Shown: positions 54,382 to 63,894 of the stretch, one piece after another | Position numbering within the stretch: the first letter of the stretch is position 1 | Layout: each line of letters starts with the position of its first letter | Source of the DNA: Lachnospiraceae bacterium | GTDB taxonomy: Bacteria > Bacillota > Clostridia > Lachnospirales > Lachnospiraceae | DNA: 64,000 bases | Direction of reading: 5' to 3' | Assembly (NCBI GenBank): GCA_009911195.1 | Contig: QXWV01000045.1 | Location: forward strand, 37,696-101,695 | The notes under the pieces: model-generated | Seen by the model: only the letters and a program-made list of their open reading frames with translations | What the model was told of the DNA's origin: nothing | The model's database searches: none | Translations under genes and position numbers: made by a program

Positions 54382-55647
54382 TTATTTTCTGTCAAATGCC
54401 TTCTCGCTGTAATATTCCAGTATACATTGGCGCATAAGAATCAGGGCGGAAGAAACTGCTGTTTCCCGTATTTTTGCCCTATTTCCCTTAAAATTATATT
54501 TCTTAACCTTCACTTTTCCACATACGCTGCAGGCAATATACACTAGGCCCACCGGTTTTTCTTCCGTTCCCCCTTCCGGCCCTGCAATGCCCGTTATAGA
54601 TACCGTCACCTCCGCTTTAGAAATTGCCGCCGCCCCCTTGGCCATTTCTTTGGCAACTTCCTCACTGACCGCCCCTTTCTTTTCCAGCAATCCTTTTTTA
54701 ACGCCAAGTATTCTTCTTTTTGCCTTATTGGAATATGTTATATAACCAGATTTATAAACATCGGACACTCCCGATACGTTAATCAGCCTGGCTGCCAGCA
54801 TTCCACCAGTGCAGGACTCCACCGTGCTTACCGTCAGCTTATTGGCAACCAGCAAATCCACCACTGCTTTTTCCAGCGTAATATCTGTATTCGTTGTATA
54901 AACATAAAGGCCAAACCGGTTCTTTAATTCCTTTATGACCGGTTTTACCAGTTTCCTGGCCTCTTTTTCGTCCGCTGCCTTTGCTGTAACACGCAAATGC
55001 ACCTCACAATTTTTCGCATAAGTAGCAATGGTAGGGTTTGTTTGGCTATCAATCATATCCTTTATCATCATTTCCGCTTTGCTTTCCCCAATGCCGCAAA
55101 TTTTGACCGTCTGGGAAAAAATAACCCCTAACCCGCTTCCTGCAAGGTAAGGTATCATGCAGTTTTCAAACATAGGTATCATCTCATTGGGAGGCCCCGG
55201 CAGAAGGAGCACCCTCTTTTCCCCATCCTCAATAATAACGCCCGGTGCCGTGCCATTTTCATTATCCACAACAATAGCACCCTCCGGCATCATCGCCTGT
55301 TTCCAGTTGTTTTCCGTTAATTCCAGGTTGCGGCTTACAAAGTACTCCGCAATCCTTTTTTTGGAAGGTTCATGCATAAACAATTTCCTTCCCATCACCT
55401 TTGCGGTCACTTCCTTCGTCAGGTCATCCTCCGTAGGCCCCAGCCCACCGGATAAAATCACGATATCCGAACGCTCCAGCGCCGTTTTCAAAACCGCAGC
55501 CAACCTTTCTTCATTATCCCCAACTACACTTTGGAAAAAACAGGACAAGCCTAAGTCTGCACATTTCTCCGACAGATATGCGGCGTTCGTATTTACAATG
55601 TTCCCAAGTAAAAGTTCTGTGCCAACTGAAATCAATTCTACTGTCAT
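54382..55647 (-). CDS. cinA: CinA family protein (competence/damage-inducible; NMN deamidase type)
   Basis: 421 residues. N-terminal MoCF/COG1058 domain (VELISVGTELLLGNIVNTN, LSGGLGPTEDDLTKEV, LPGPPNEM), and a C-terminal CinA amidase domain (TVESCTGGMLAARLINVSG, SITGIAGPEGGTEEKPVGLVYIA) that deamidates NMN. Both are complete. The ATG at 55647 is best: GAGG lies six bases upstream, whereas the ATG at 55653 abuts it. It lies between pgsA and the membrane protein. Confidence 0.95.
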   Translation of the reverse strand: MTVELISVGTELLLGNIVNTNAAYLSEKCADLGLSCFFQSVVGDNEERLAAVLKTALERSDIVILSGGLGPTEDDLTKEVTAKVMGRKLFMHEPSKKRIAEYFVSRNLELTENNWKQAMMPEGAIVVDNENGTAPGVIIEDGEKRVLLLPGPPNEMIPMFENCMIPYLAGSGLGVIFSQTVKICGIGESKAEMMIKDMIDSQTNPTIATYAKNCEVHLRVTAKAADEKEARKLVKPVIKELKNRFGLYVYTTNTDITLEKAVVDLLVANKLTVSTVESCTGGMLAARLINVSGVSDVYKSGYITYSNKAKRRILGVKKGLLEKKGAVSEEVAKEMAKGAAAISKAEVTVSITGIAGPEGGTEEKPVGLVYIACSVCGKVKVKKYNFKGNRAKIRETAVSSALILMRQCILEYYSEKAFDRK

Positions 55648-55707
55648 AATCATCCTCTTATCTTTTCCGCTATCGCTTAAAGCTATTTAAATGTGTTCAT
55701 TGTTCCT

Positions 55708-56244
55708 TTACTTTGTTTCTTTCATTATCTCCTTATTTTTTATAAGATAATCCATTAAGGAAATTACCGTCAACAACAACGCAATCCACATAACAATATC
55801 CGTAACTAAATGCAATGCCCCCAAATTGGCAATCATCAAACAAATCATAACCATCTGGAAAGTAGTCTTAAATTTCCCCCAATAACTTGCGGCAATCACA
55901 ACGCCATTATCCGATGCAATTAGCCTAAACCCGCTGATAATGAATTCCCTTGCAATGATAACAATGACCATCCAGGAAGGAATCCTCCCCAGTTCAACCA
56001 AACAAATTAAGGCAGAACAAACCAACAGCTTATCCGCCAGTGGGTCCATGAATTTGCCGAAATTCGTTATCAGGTTATATTTTCTCGCAATATGCCCATC
56101 CAGCAAGTCCGTCAGGCTGGCCATAATAAACAATGCCAAAGCAATCCATTTATCGCCTTCCCCTGTAAGGGGAACAACCATAAACAAAACAAAAAACGGT
56201 ATCATAACCACTCTCAAAATTGTCAATTTATTCGGTAAATTCAT
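55708..56244 (-). CDS. pgsA: CDP-diacylglycerol-glycerol-3-phosphate 3-phosphatidyltransferase
   Basis: 178 residues with about four to five membrane segments. Makes phosphatidylglycerol phosphate. CDP-alcohol phosphotransferase motif LLDGHIARKYNLITNFGKFM, followed by DPLADK, at about residues 49-75. The start at 56244 overlaps the rimO end by 17 bases, with AGGAG inside rimO. Confidence 0.95.
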   Translation of the reverse strand: MNLPNKLTILRVVMIPFFVLFMVVPLTGEGDKWIALALFIMASLTDLLDGHIARKYNLITNFGKFMDPLADKLLVCSALICLVELGRIPSWMVIVIIAREFIISGFRLIASDNGVVIAASYWGKFKTTFQMVMICLMIANLGALHLVTDIVMWIALLLTVISLMDYLIKNKEIMKETK

Positions 56245-57577
56245 CGCAAATCTCTCCTATCAAATCATATTCATAAGAACCTGTAATCCGGACATCCACA
56301 AATTCCCCGCTCATCAGTTGCCTGTCCGTGTTAATAAAAAGATAGCCGTCTACGTTAGGGGCATCTTTATACGTTCTGGCCACATAGGCATCTTCGTCCG
56401 CCACCTTGCCTTCAATCATGGCTGTCAGCCTTTTTCCGACCATTTTTCCGGCCGCTTCATAGGCAATTTCCTGCTGCAGCTCCATCACTGCATTTCTTCT
56501 TTCCTCTTTTACGTTTTCTTCCAATTGATGGGGCATAGAAGCAGCGGGGGTATCTTCCTCCATAGAATATGTAAATACCCCAAGGCGGTCAAATTCCATT
56601 TCATCCACAAAATCGAGCAGTTCCTCGAAATCTTCTTCCGATTCTCCGGGAAACCCTGTAATCAACGTTGTACGCAAGCAGATATCAGGTATACTTTCCC
56701 TTAGCTTTTTGATAATCCCACGGATTTCGCCGCTGTCCGTCCTCCTTCCCATCCGTTTCAATATCCTGTCGGAGCCATGCTGCACTGGAATATCCAGGTA
56801 ATGGCAGATTTTACTTTCCTTTTTCATAACCTGAATCAATTCATCTGTAATTTCCTCCGGATAACAGTATAAAATCCGCAGCCAGAGCAGCCCTTCTATC
56901 TTGCACAGTTTTTCAAGCAAAACCGGCAATTTCTTCTCCCCGTACAAATCCTTACCGTACAAAGTAGTTTCCTGGGCTACCAGGATTAGTTCCTTTACCC
57001 CTTCTTTTGCCAGCATTTCCGCTTCTGCTACCAATTCCTCTATGGGAATACTCCTATAAGTTCCCCGCACTTTAGGAATAACGCAATAAGTGCAATTCTT
57101 ATCACAGCCTTCTGCAATCTTTAAATAGGCAAAATGGCCTCCAGTTGTCACTATCCGTTTCCGGTTTCCTGTAGGATTGACGTCCAAAGGCTCAAAATAA
57201 TCCTTTTTGCTGTTCAGCACTTTTTTGTCCAAGGCTTCTTCTATGGCTTTTGCAATTTTATCAATCGCTGAAGTACCTATGATGGCATCCACCTCTTCGA
57301 TTTCCTTCCGGATTTCATCCTGATAGCGCTGCGCCAGGCAACCAGTTACGATGAGGGCTTTTATCTGCCCTGCCTTTTTCAGTTCGGCCATTTCCAAAAT
57401 GGCATTAATGCTCTCCTCTTTTGCGTCATTGATAAAACAACAGGTATTCACCACTGCAATTTCAGCCTCTGTTTCATCATCGGTAAAAGTATATCCTTTC
57501 TCTGCCAGCATCCCCAACATCACTTCCGAATCCACCAGATTCTTATCGCATCCCAAGGATACCAATAATATTTTCAT
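56228..57577 (-). CDS. rimO: Ribosomal protein S12 methylthiotransferase RimO
   Basis: 449 residues. Radical SAM enzyme that adds a methylthio group to Asp of S12. MTTase N-domain with SLGCDKNLVDSE and its Cys residues, radical SAM motif CDKNCTYCVIPKVRG near 155, a C-terminal TRAM domain. The ATG at 57577 follows GCAGGG; the upstream in-frame ATG (57601) is not supported. It links rpoZ with pgsA in the operon. Confidence 0.96.
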   Translation of the reverse strand: MKILLVSLGCDKNLVDSEVMLGMLAEKGYTFTDDETEAEIAVVNTCCFINDAKEESINAILEMAELKKAGQIKALIVTGCLAQRYQDEIRKEIEEVDAIIGTSAIDKIAKAIEEALDKKVLNSKKDYFEPLDVNPTGNRKRIVTTGGHFAYLKIAEGCDKNCTYCVIPKVRGTYRSIPIEELVAEAEMLAKEGVKELILVAQETTLYGKDLYGEKKLPVLLEKLCKIEGLLWLRILYCYPEEITDELIQVMKKESKICHYLDIPVQHGSDRILKRMGRRTDSGEIRGIIKKLRESIPDICLRTTLITGFPGESEEDFEELLDFVDEMEFDRLGVFTYSMEEDTPAASMPHQLEENVKEERRNAVMELQQEIAYEAAGKMVGKRLTAMIEGKVADEDAYVARTYKDAPNVDGYLFINTDRQLMSGEFVDVRITGSYEYDLIGEICDEFTE

Positions 57578-57632
57578 CCCTGCTATTACCTTTCCTCCCA
57601 TTTTCGTTCCAAATATCCCTGTACTTTTTCAC

Positions 57633-57664
57633 AGAAAAGAATATGCCCGCAAGTCATACGGGCA
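57633..57664 (-). terminator. Weak hairpin between rpoZ and rimO
   Basis: TGCCCG (57644-57649) pairs with CGGGCA (57659-57664); a pyrimidine-rich TATTCTTTT follows on the minus strand. It may be a partial terminator within the operon. Confidence 0.45.
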
Positions 57665-57673
57665 CATAAAGCC

Positions 57674-58072
57674 TCAGCAGTCTTCAGGCTGCGCTTCCAC
57701 TGCTGCTTCTTCATTTATCTCTGTATTTGTTTCCGGCATCGCATCTGCATTTATCCCATTTGCCGCTTCCGCATTTATTTCCGTTTCTTTTTCCACGCCT
57801 TCTTCCACATTCATTTTACTTTCTTCCGCCTTCTTAGCAGCCTCTTCCTCGCTTAAAATCTTAATCCTCCCCTGGTTCAGTTCTTCCACGGCTACGGAGA
57901 GCGGCTTCTTTCCCCTGCCGTCCACCATCGGTTCTTCTCCTGAAATAATCTGCCTTGCCCTTTTCGATGTCGCCATTACTATAGAATATCTGCTGTTTAC
58001 TACCGGTGCTTCCCCCGGTTCAACCTCACTGTTTACTACCTTCATTAAATCGGAATAAGATGGATGTAACAT
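57674..58072 (-). CDS. rpoZ: DNA-directed RNA polymerase omega subunit, long acidic tail
   Basis: 132 residues, about twice the usual core length. The N-terminal ~75 residues are omega (LHPSYSDLM.VVNSRYSIVMATSKRARQII, VEELNQGRIKI). The C-terminal 55 residues are a low-complexity Glu/Ala/Asn tail, seen in some clostridial omega proteins. It starts at 58072 in a TAATG overlap with gmk. Omega aids polymerase assembly. Confidence 0.92.
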   Translation of the reverse strand: MLHPSYSDLMKVVNSEVEPGEAPVVNSRYSIVMATSKRARQIISGEEPMVDGRGKKPLSVAVEELNQGRIKILSEEEAAKKAEESKMNVEEGVEKETEINAEAANGINADAMPETNTEINEEAAVEAQPEDC

Positions 58073-58707
58073 TATTTTTCTCCTTTCACCAGAACATTCA
58101 GTTCCTGTCGCATATTTTCTATAAATTCTTCATTCCTTCTCACGGATTTATGGGCCGTATTTATAATGGAATGGAGTTCCTGTGTACAAATTTCCAAATC
58201 GTCATTAATCACAATATAGTCATAGTTCTCAATCCCCTGCGCCTCCAGGATAGCACGGTTCAATCTCTTTGATACCACATCCGGGGTTTCTGTTCCCCTT
58301 CCCGTGAGCCGGTTTTTCAACTCCTTTGCTGATGGGGGCATGACAAACAGCAGGAGCGCCTCCGGGAATTTTTCTTTTACTTTCAAAGCCCCCTGTATTT
58401 CGATTTCAAGCAGCACATCCTTGCCCATGTCCAGTTGGTACTCCACATATTCCCTGGGTGTGCCGTAATAATTATCGCAGTAGCAGGCATACTCAATGAA
58501 ACCGTTCCGCTCCACCTTTTCTTCAAATATTTCCTTGGATACAAAGAAATACTCCCTTCCGTCTTCTTCCCCTTCCCTGGGAAGCCGGGTAGTCATTGAA
58601 ATAGATAATGCATAATTACCATATTGTTTCAGCAGGTTTTTCATCAGCGTTCCTTTTCCTGCCCCTGAAAACCCTGAAACAACTGCCAAAATACCTCTAC
58701 GCCTCAT
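58072..58707 (-). CDS. gmk: Guanylate kinase
   Basis: 211 residues. GMP to GDP. P-loop GFSGAGKGT at about residues 11-19, TTRLPREGEEDGREYFFV, and the IEIQGALKVKEKFPEALLLFVMPPS segment. Overlaps remA by 11 bases and rpoZ by one. All motifs are intact. Confidence 0.97.
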   Translation of the reverse strand: MRRRGILAVVSGFSGAGKGTLMKNLLKQYGNYALSISMTTRLPREGEEDGREYFFVSKEIFEEKVERNGFIEYACYCDNYYGTPREYVEYQLDMGKDVLLEIEIQGALKVKEKFPEALLLFVMPPSAKELKNRLTGRGTETPDVVSKRLNRAILEAQGIENYDYIVINDDLEICTQELHSIINTAHKSVRRNEEFIENMRQELNVLVKGEK

Positions 58708-58957
58708 TTATCTCTCCACTTTCTGCCTGTGCCCTGTTTGCAATCGTTTCCGGCAAAAGCGCCGACAGCACAAGCTGCCTGTTTTCCATAACCAGCACCG
58801 ACTTTGTTTTCCTTCCCTGCGTGGCATCAATGGCCATCCCATCCTCCTTGGCATGCTGCACCATCCTTTTTACAGGTGCCGAATCCGGGCTGACAATCGC
58901 CACTATCTTTTCTGTATTTATTATATTTCCAAAACCAATATGAAGCAATGTATTCAT
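58697..58957 (-). CDS. remA: RemA/YlzA-family DNA-binding regulator (DUF370)
   Basis: 86 residues. Matches RemA of Bacillus, an oligomeric DNA-binding protein that activates biofilm-matrix genes and affects osmoprotection, through IGFGNIINTEKIVAIVSPDSAPVKR and the ATQGRKTKSVLVM segment. Its place between yicC and gmk is the conserved order in Firmicutes. The role in this organism is inferred. Confidence 0.92.
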   Translation of the reverse strand: MNTLLHIGFGNIINTEKIVAIVSPDSAPVKRMVQHAKEDGMAIDATQGRKTKSVLVMENRQLVLSALLPETIANRAQAESGEINEA

Positions 58958-59000
58958 TGGTTACCTTTCCTGGCTATCCCGGAATCCCCTGGATTCGCCA

Positions 59001-59879
59001 TTATTCAATATTCTGTATCTGCTCACGTATCTTTTCAATTTCTGTTTTCAGTTCAATCGCACGGTTGGAAATTTCCAGATTATTTGTTTTGGAAAGGATT
59101 GTATTCGCTTCCCTGTTCATTTCCTGCGCAATAAAATCCAATTTGCGCCCAATGCTTCCTCCCTCTATCAGAGTCTGTTTCGTAGTCTCAATATGGCTTC
59201 TTAAACGGACTAATTCCTCATCCACGCAAATCTTGTCCGCAAAAATTGTTACTTCCATCAACAAGCGGCTTTCTTCCACTTTCGTATCTTCCAAAAGCTC
59301 ATGAACCCTTTCCCGCAGTTTTGCCTTATATTCTTCCACTAATTGAGGCGAACGCTCTTCGATAAAATCCAGATGCACCAGCATCCCTTCCAGCTTGGCA
59401 ATTAAATCCGTTTTAAGTGCCTCCCCTTCCTTTATCCTTGTTTCCACGAATTTCTCCGCTGCCCCTTGTACTGCACTGCAAAGGACTTTCCAGATTTCTT
59501 CCTCATCCACCGACTGTTCTTCCATGGCCAGCACTTCCGGATAGCGGGATAATACGGAAACCCTGATATCATTATCCAGTCCAAAATCCTCCGCCATCTG
59601 TTTCAAATAACCCACATATTCGGCTGCTACTTCTTTGTTGTATTTTACGCATACATTGGATTCCGTAAAATCTTCATACGTAATAAATACGTCCACTTTG
59701 CCCCGCTGCATATATTTTTTCAGTTCCGTGCGGATAGCTGCCTCAAAAAAACTAAGCTTTTTCGGCATTTTGATATTGACATCCAAATACCGGTGGTTGA
59801 CCGATTTTATTTCAACTGTAACTTTGCGTGCTGCTTCTGACACTTCGTTCCTGCCAAAGCCCGTCATACTTTTAATCAT
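59001..59879 (-). CDS. yicC: YicC-family endoribonuclease
   Basis: 292 residues. YicC family (RNase targeting small RNA or mRNA); N-terminal IKSMTGFGR and VEIKSVNHRYLDVNIKMP at about residues 24-41, C-terminal DUF1732 with GRKLDFIAQEMNREANTILSK. The ATG at 59879 follows GGAG at 12 bases; the ORF runs upstream to 60038 without a better site. First gene of the yicC-remA-gmk operon and divergent from rqcH. Confidence 0.93.
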   Translation of the reverse strand: MIKSMTGFGRNEVSEAARKVTVEIKSVNHRYLDVNIKMPKKLSFFEAAIRTELKKYMQRGKVDVFITYEDFTESNVCVKYNKEVAAEYVGYLKQMAEDFGLDNDIRVSVLSRYPEVLAMEEQSVDEEEIWKVLCSAVQGAAEKFVETRIKEGEALKTDLIAKLEGMLVHLDFIEERSPQLVEEYKAKLRERVHELLEDTKVEESRLLMEVTIFADKICVDEELVRLRSHIETTKQTLIEGGSIGRKLDFIAQEMNREANTILSKTNNLEISNRAIELKTEIEKIREQIQNIE

Positions 59880-60107
59880 TGTCTTCTGCTTTCTCCAATC
59901 CAATGCTCTTGCGTATTTCATATTATTATAAAATACCTCTTCCTTTGAGTCAAGGATTGATTTCCGCCATGGATGCCCGCTGCGCTGCTCATAAAAATTG
60001 ATTTCCGTGATAAAATACGATATCCATTGAAAAGACAAAAAAAATATTGTAGAATCATTAGGTCACTAATATATCAAATCATTCACAATGCAGAAATGAG
60101 GCTAATT

Positions 60108-61846
60108 ATGGCATTTGACGGTGTAACCATTGCAAGTATTGTAAAAGAATTAAACGATACTATTTTAGGCGGCAGGATTTATAAAATTGCCCAGCCTGAA
60201 AGCGATGAACTGCTGCTTACGATTAAAGTAAATGGCGGGCAGCAGCGGTTATTTATTTCCGCTGGCGCTTCCCTTCCCCTGATTTACCTGACGGGGACTA
60301 ACAAACCAAGCCCCATGACAGCTCCGGGATTCTGTATGCTGCTCAGGAAGCATATACAGAACGGGCGTATTACCCGGATTAGCCAGCCTGGCCTGGAGAG
60401 GATTGTCCGTATAGAGGTGGAGCATCTAAACGAACTGGGCGATTTATGTACCAAGAATTTAATAGTAGAAATTATGGGCAAGCACAGCAACATTATCTTT
60501 ACCGACCACAAGGATATGATTATAGACAGTATCAAGCATATTTCAGGCATGGTCAGCAGCGTCCGGGAAGTTCTGCCCGGCCGAGCTATTTCATACCGGA
60601 AACCCAAAAAAAGCAAAATCCCCTGGCCACGGAAAAAGAGCAGTTTATACAAAGTATCCGTTCCGGCAGCCAGCCGCTTTATAAGGTGCTTTACGGCTTT
60701 TATACAGGTTTTTCCCCTATATTTGCCCAGGAGCTTTGTTACCGGGCCGGGCTTGACGGCGATTATCCATCCGCTGCCCTTTCCGATGAAGATTTGGAGA
60801 GATTATCCCATGTGTTCCAAAGCGCCGTTGCCGATATCCTCACAGGTAATTTTACTCCCAATATCGCTTATGAGCATGGCTCCCCGGCGGAATTCTCCGT
60901 TCTCCCTTTCACCATGTACAGCCAGAAAGACCGGCAAAACTGCCCTTCCGTCAGCGCTATGTTAGAACAATATTATGCCCAGAAGAACGCCCTCACCCGT
61001 ATCCGCCAGAAATCTGCGGATTTAAGAAGGATTGTCCAGACTGCCTTGGAGAGGAATGTAAAAAAATACGATTTGCAGCTCCGGCAGATAAAGGATACCG
61101 AAAAACGGGATAAGTACAGGATTTATGGGGAATTACTCAATACCTACGGCTACCAGGCTTCACCGGGCAGCAAATCCATAACGGTAAGAAATTATTATAC
61201 CGATGAAGATATGGCCATCCCTTTAGACCCTACTCTTCTGCCTTTGGAAAACGCAAAAAAATATTTTGAAAAATATAATAAAATGAAACGTACCTATGAA
61301 GCATTATCTAAATTGACTTTAGAAGTGAAAGACGAAATCGAACATTTGGAATCCATCATCACTGCCCTTGATATCGCCACCGGCGAAGAGGATTTGGTGC
61401 AAATCAGGGAGGAGCTGGTGGAAAGCGGGTATATCCGCCGGAAAAGCAGCGATAAAAAAGTAAAAATAACCAGCAAGCCTTTCCATTATGTCAGCAGCGA
61501 CGGTTATCACATGTATGTAGGAAAAAATAATTACCAGAATGATGAGCTCACTTTCCGTTTTGCCTCCGGCAATGACTGGTGGTTTCATGCTAAAGGATTT
61601 CCTGGTTCCCATGTGATTGTAAAGGCGGGTAAGGAGGAACTACCCGACCGGGCTTTTGAAGAAGCTGCGAAACTGGCTGCCTATTACTCCAAAGCCAGGA
61701 ATCAGGATAAGGTGGAAATAGATTATACGGAAAAGAAAAATGTAAAAAAACCGAATGGTGGGAAACCTGGGTTTGTTGTTTATTATACGAATTATTCAAT
61801 GGTGATGGATTCCGATATCAGCGGGTTAACTTTGATGAATGAATAA
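60108..61846 (+). pseudogene. rqcH: RqcH / NFACT-type ribosome quality-control protein, frameshifted
   Basis: RqcH-type protein adding Ala tails to stalled nascent chains with tRNA(Ala). N-terminal NFACT-N (MAFDGVTIASIVKELNDTI, GRIYKIAQPESDE), coiled coil, and NFACT-R with DWWFHAKGFPGSHVIVK at the end, are all present. The frame breaks at about 60588-60596: the first frame reads VLPGRAISYRKP while the expected continuation SYFIPETQKKQNPL is one base out. Adding one base gives one 579-residue protein. The ATG at 60108 follows GAGG. It is divergent from yicC. Either a real mutation or a sequencing error. Confidence 0.85.
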
Positions 61847-61882
61847 GGGGTACGGATATCCAGCTATGAAAGGAATATAGTT

Positions 61883-62542
61883 ATGGTGATGTCTATACAG
61901 AATATGGATACAGATAAAATTGCTATTGCTAAATTGACAAAGGAAGAAATTATTGCTATTTACTCTACCCATTCCGTGCGGCATTTTCCGGCGGATGAAA
62001 GAAAGCCGGTCTCTTCCATTGAACGGATGGCATCCGAGGGGATTTATACAGGTTATGGCCTCTATTCCTCCAAATATCCAGATGAAGCTGGAAAACAAAT
62101 GGCCTCTTCCGAGCTTGGCAGGAATCTGCTTGGATATGCTTTTTTCACGGTTCTCCCCGAACAGCAAACCTGCCTTTTGGACTATTTTGCTGTCATGGAA
62201 AATTATCGAAGCCACGGTATTGGCTCTCTTTTCCTACAACATATGAAGGTATCCCCCGCCCCCTATAATGGTTTTCTTATCGAATCGGAAGACCCTGATT
62301 ATGCCAAAGGGGAAGCCGAACTGTCCATACGCCGCAAGAGGCTGGACTTCTATGAAAAAAACGGGGCACTTCCTACCGGAATAAAGGCAACCGTTTTTGG
62401 CGTTCCTTACTGCCTGCTCTTTTTTCCTTTACAAGGGGCTAATCTTCCGGATAAAGAAACGCTATGCCAGCATTTCTCCAATATATACCGGAGAATGGTT
62501 GCCCCTTGCCACTATGAAACTAATGTCCATATATTCCCGTAA
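61883..62542 (+). CDS. GNAT-family acetyltransferase-like protein
   Basis: 219 residues. The central segment LLDYFAVMENYRSHGIGSLFLQHMK at about residues 93-118 is the acetyl-CoA-binding motif A with the Q/RxxGxG/A-type loop, then a FYEKNGALPTG motif. Upstream residues include a poorly conserved substrate region. AAAGGAAT precedes the ATG at 61883. The gene follows rqcH by 36 bases. Substrate unknown. Confidence 0.75.
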   Translation: MVMSIQNMDTDKIAIAKLTKEEIIAIYSTHSVRHFPADERKPVSSIERMASEGIYTGYGLYSSKYPDEAGKQMASSELGRNLLGYAFFTVLPEQQTCLLDYFAVMENYRSHGIGSLFLQHMKVSPAPYNGFLIESEDPDYAKGEAELSIRRKRLDFYEKNGALPTGIKATVFGVPYCLLFFPLQGANLPDKETLCQHFSNIYRRMVAPCHYETNVHIFP

Positions 62543-62559
62543 GCGGAATAGTGGAAAAA

Positions 62560-62590
62560 GCGGCACTATCCCCTTTAGGGGATGTGCCGC
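62560..62590 (-). terminator. Strong hairpin terminator of the coat-type gene pair
   Basis: GCGGCAC-TATCCCC (62560-62573) pairs with GGGGAT-GTGCCGC (62578-62590) around TTTA. On the minus strand it is followed by TTTTT after one C. The plus-strand side has no T-run. It closes the small coat-type genes. Confidence 0.8.
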
Positions 62591-62605
62591 CCACTTTCTG
62601 CTTCC

Positions 62606-62860
62606 TTACAGCGTTCCGCTTTTAAATAGAGATTTTACATGGTCGATTTCTTCCTGTGTCGCTTTTGCCGCCGGTACGTAATATGATTTTTCCCTTGCTA
62701 TCTGATATAGTTCTTCCTGAGACTGTTCACATGCATTGCGGAACTGTTTCAACGTCTGCTTCAATTCTTTATTTTCCGTCTGGGCAATCATGCCGCCATA
62801 ACGCACCAGTTCCCCATTTATTCCTGCTAAAGTATCTGCTACCATCGTTTTTTCCTGCAT
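62606..62860 (-). CDS. CotF-like spore coat-type protein
   Basis: 84 residues, helical. TLAGINGELVRYGGMIAQTENKELKQTLKQ is typical of small clostridial CotF-family/ferritin-fold proteins. GAGG precedes the ATG at 62860. A role in the spore coat is inferred from the family. A pseudoknot leader lies immediately upstream (62877-62924). Confidence 0.72.
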   Translation of the reverse strand: MQEKTMVADTLAGINGELVRYGGMIAQTENKELKQTLKQFRNACEQSQEELYQIAREKSYYVPAAKATQEEIDHVKSLFKSGTL

Positions 62861-62876
62861 TTTATACCTCATTTCT

Positions 62877-62924
62877 GTGCGGCTCTTTGTTCACGCAAGT
62901 TTGTGGATGCCGCACGGACACAAA
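62877..62924 (-). promoter_or_regulatory. H-type pseudoknot leader, copy 1
   Basis: On the minus strand TTTGTG (62924-62919) pairs with CACAAA (62905-62900); GTGCGGC (62915-62909) inside that loop pairs with GCCGCAC (62883-62877) downstream. This is an H-type pseudoknot, followed by AGAAATGAGG and the ATG at 62860. Stem 2 covaries with copy 2. Confidence 0.6.
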
Positions 62925-62935
62925 CCTGTAATCTC

Positions 62936-63121
62936 CTACTGCAAAAACTTCATTAACTGCTGCTTATTATCCATTGCTGATTTTGCACCTTTTTCAAAAA
63001 ACTGCTTTACGCTTGAATCCGATGCACACTCTGCATATTCCTTCATTTTGCAGTGAGTGGTATCGTATCCGCCAATCAGATGACGTAAATTCTGTAAATC
63101 CAATTCTGATAGACTAGCCAT
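62936..63121 (-). CDS. Small spore-coat-type helical protein
   Basis: 61 residues starting MASLSELDLQNLRHLIGGYD. Helical, with a Cys pair separated by nine residues (THCKMKEYAECAS). Family resemblance is to small clostridial coat/ferritin-like proteins; catalytic function is not expected. The ATG at 63121 follows GAGGAG. An in-frame ORF to a GTG at 63184 runs through a pseudoknot and is unlikely to be translated. Paralogous context with 62606. Confidence 0.68.
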   Translation of the reverse strand: MASLSELDLQNLRHLIGGYDTTHCKMKEYAECASDSSVKQFFEKGAKSAMDNKQQLMKFLQ

Positions 63122-63137
63122 TTTTCTCCTCGTTTCT

Positions 63138-63188
63138 GCGCTGCTTTTTTGTGCCTCCCAGATTTGTGGTTGCAGCGCGGACACAAAT
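63138..63188 (-). promoter_or_regulatory. H-type pseudoknot leader, copy 2
   Basis: On the minus strand ATTTGTG (63188-63182) pairs with CACAAAT (63168-63162); GCGCTGC (63178-63172) pairs with GCAGCGC (63144-63138). The stem sequences differ from copy 1 by compensating changes, while the flanking AGAAACGAGGAG and loop layout are alike. It ends 7 bases before GAGGAG. Confidence 0.65.
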
Positions 63189-63289
63189 TTGGGGTGAAAG
63201 GCTAAAAATCTTTCACTTTTTGCTCCCTAGAAATAATAGTTGCATTTCTATTATCTCCTCCAGGCTTTTTTTTATTCTTTCCACATTCA

Positions 63290-63850
63290 CTACAAAATCC
63301 CAATATGTTCCAATAAAATTTTAAATCCAAGGCAAATTAAAATGATGCCTCCGGCCAGTTCTGCCTTTGCCTTATATTTCATTCCAAAAACATTTCCAAC
63401 TTTAACGCCTGCCAAAGAAAAAGCAAAAGTAACCATGCCAATAAAAAATGCAGCACTCCAAATGTCCACCGATAAGAAAGCAAAAGTAACCCCTACCGCC
63501 AATGCATCAATACTGGTAGCTACTGCTAATATGCCCATTTCCTTTATCCCCAGCGAACTGTCCGCCACTTCTTCTTCCTTGCCATAAGCTTCCTTTATCA
63601 TATTAACCCCAATCAAGCCCAGCAAAACGAATGCAATCCAATGGTCTATGGCAGTGATACTGTCTTTAAACTGTGTGCCCAACAAGTATCCAGCCATCGG
63701 CATCAAAGCCTGAAACCCTCCGAACCACATTCCCACAACCGCCGCCTTTTTCCAAGTGATTTCTTTCATAGCCAGCCCTTTGCATATAGCTACCGCAAAG
63801 GCATCCATTGACAATCCTGCCGCCAACATAAAAATTGTTAGTAAATTCAT
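63290..63850 (-). CDS. mntP: Putative manganese efflux pump MntP
   Basis: 186 residues, about six membrane segments in two inverted halves. [16 protein letters not shown] near 10 and [15 protein letters not shown] near 115 are the twin MntP motifs with metal-binding Asp. The family exports Mn(II). The ATG at 63850 follows GAGGAG; the leader shares 16 bases with pseudoknot copy 2 and contains a terminator at 63895. Confidence 0.92.
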   Translation of the reverse strand: MNLLTIFMLAAGLSMDAFAVAICKGLAMKEITWKKAAVVGMWFGGFQALMPMAGYLLGTQFKDSITAIDHWIAFVLLGLIGVNMIKEAYGKEEEVADSSLGIKEMGILAVATSIDALAVGVTFAFLSVDIWSAAFFIGMVTFAFSLAGVKVGNVFGMKYKAKAELAGGIILICLGFKILLEHIGIL

Positions 63851-63894
63851 GTTCTCCTCGTTTCTGCACCGCTTTTGTGCAATAAGATTTCGGT

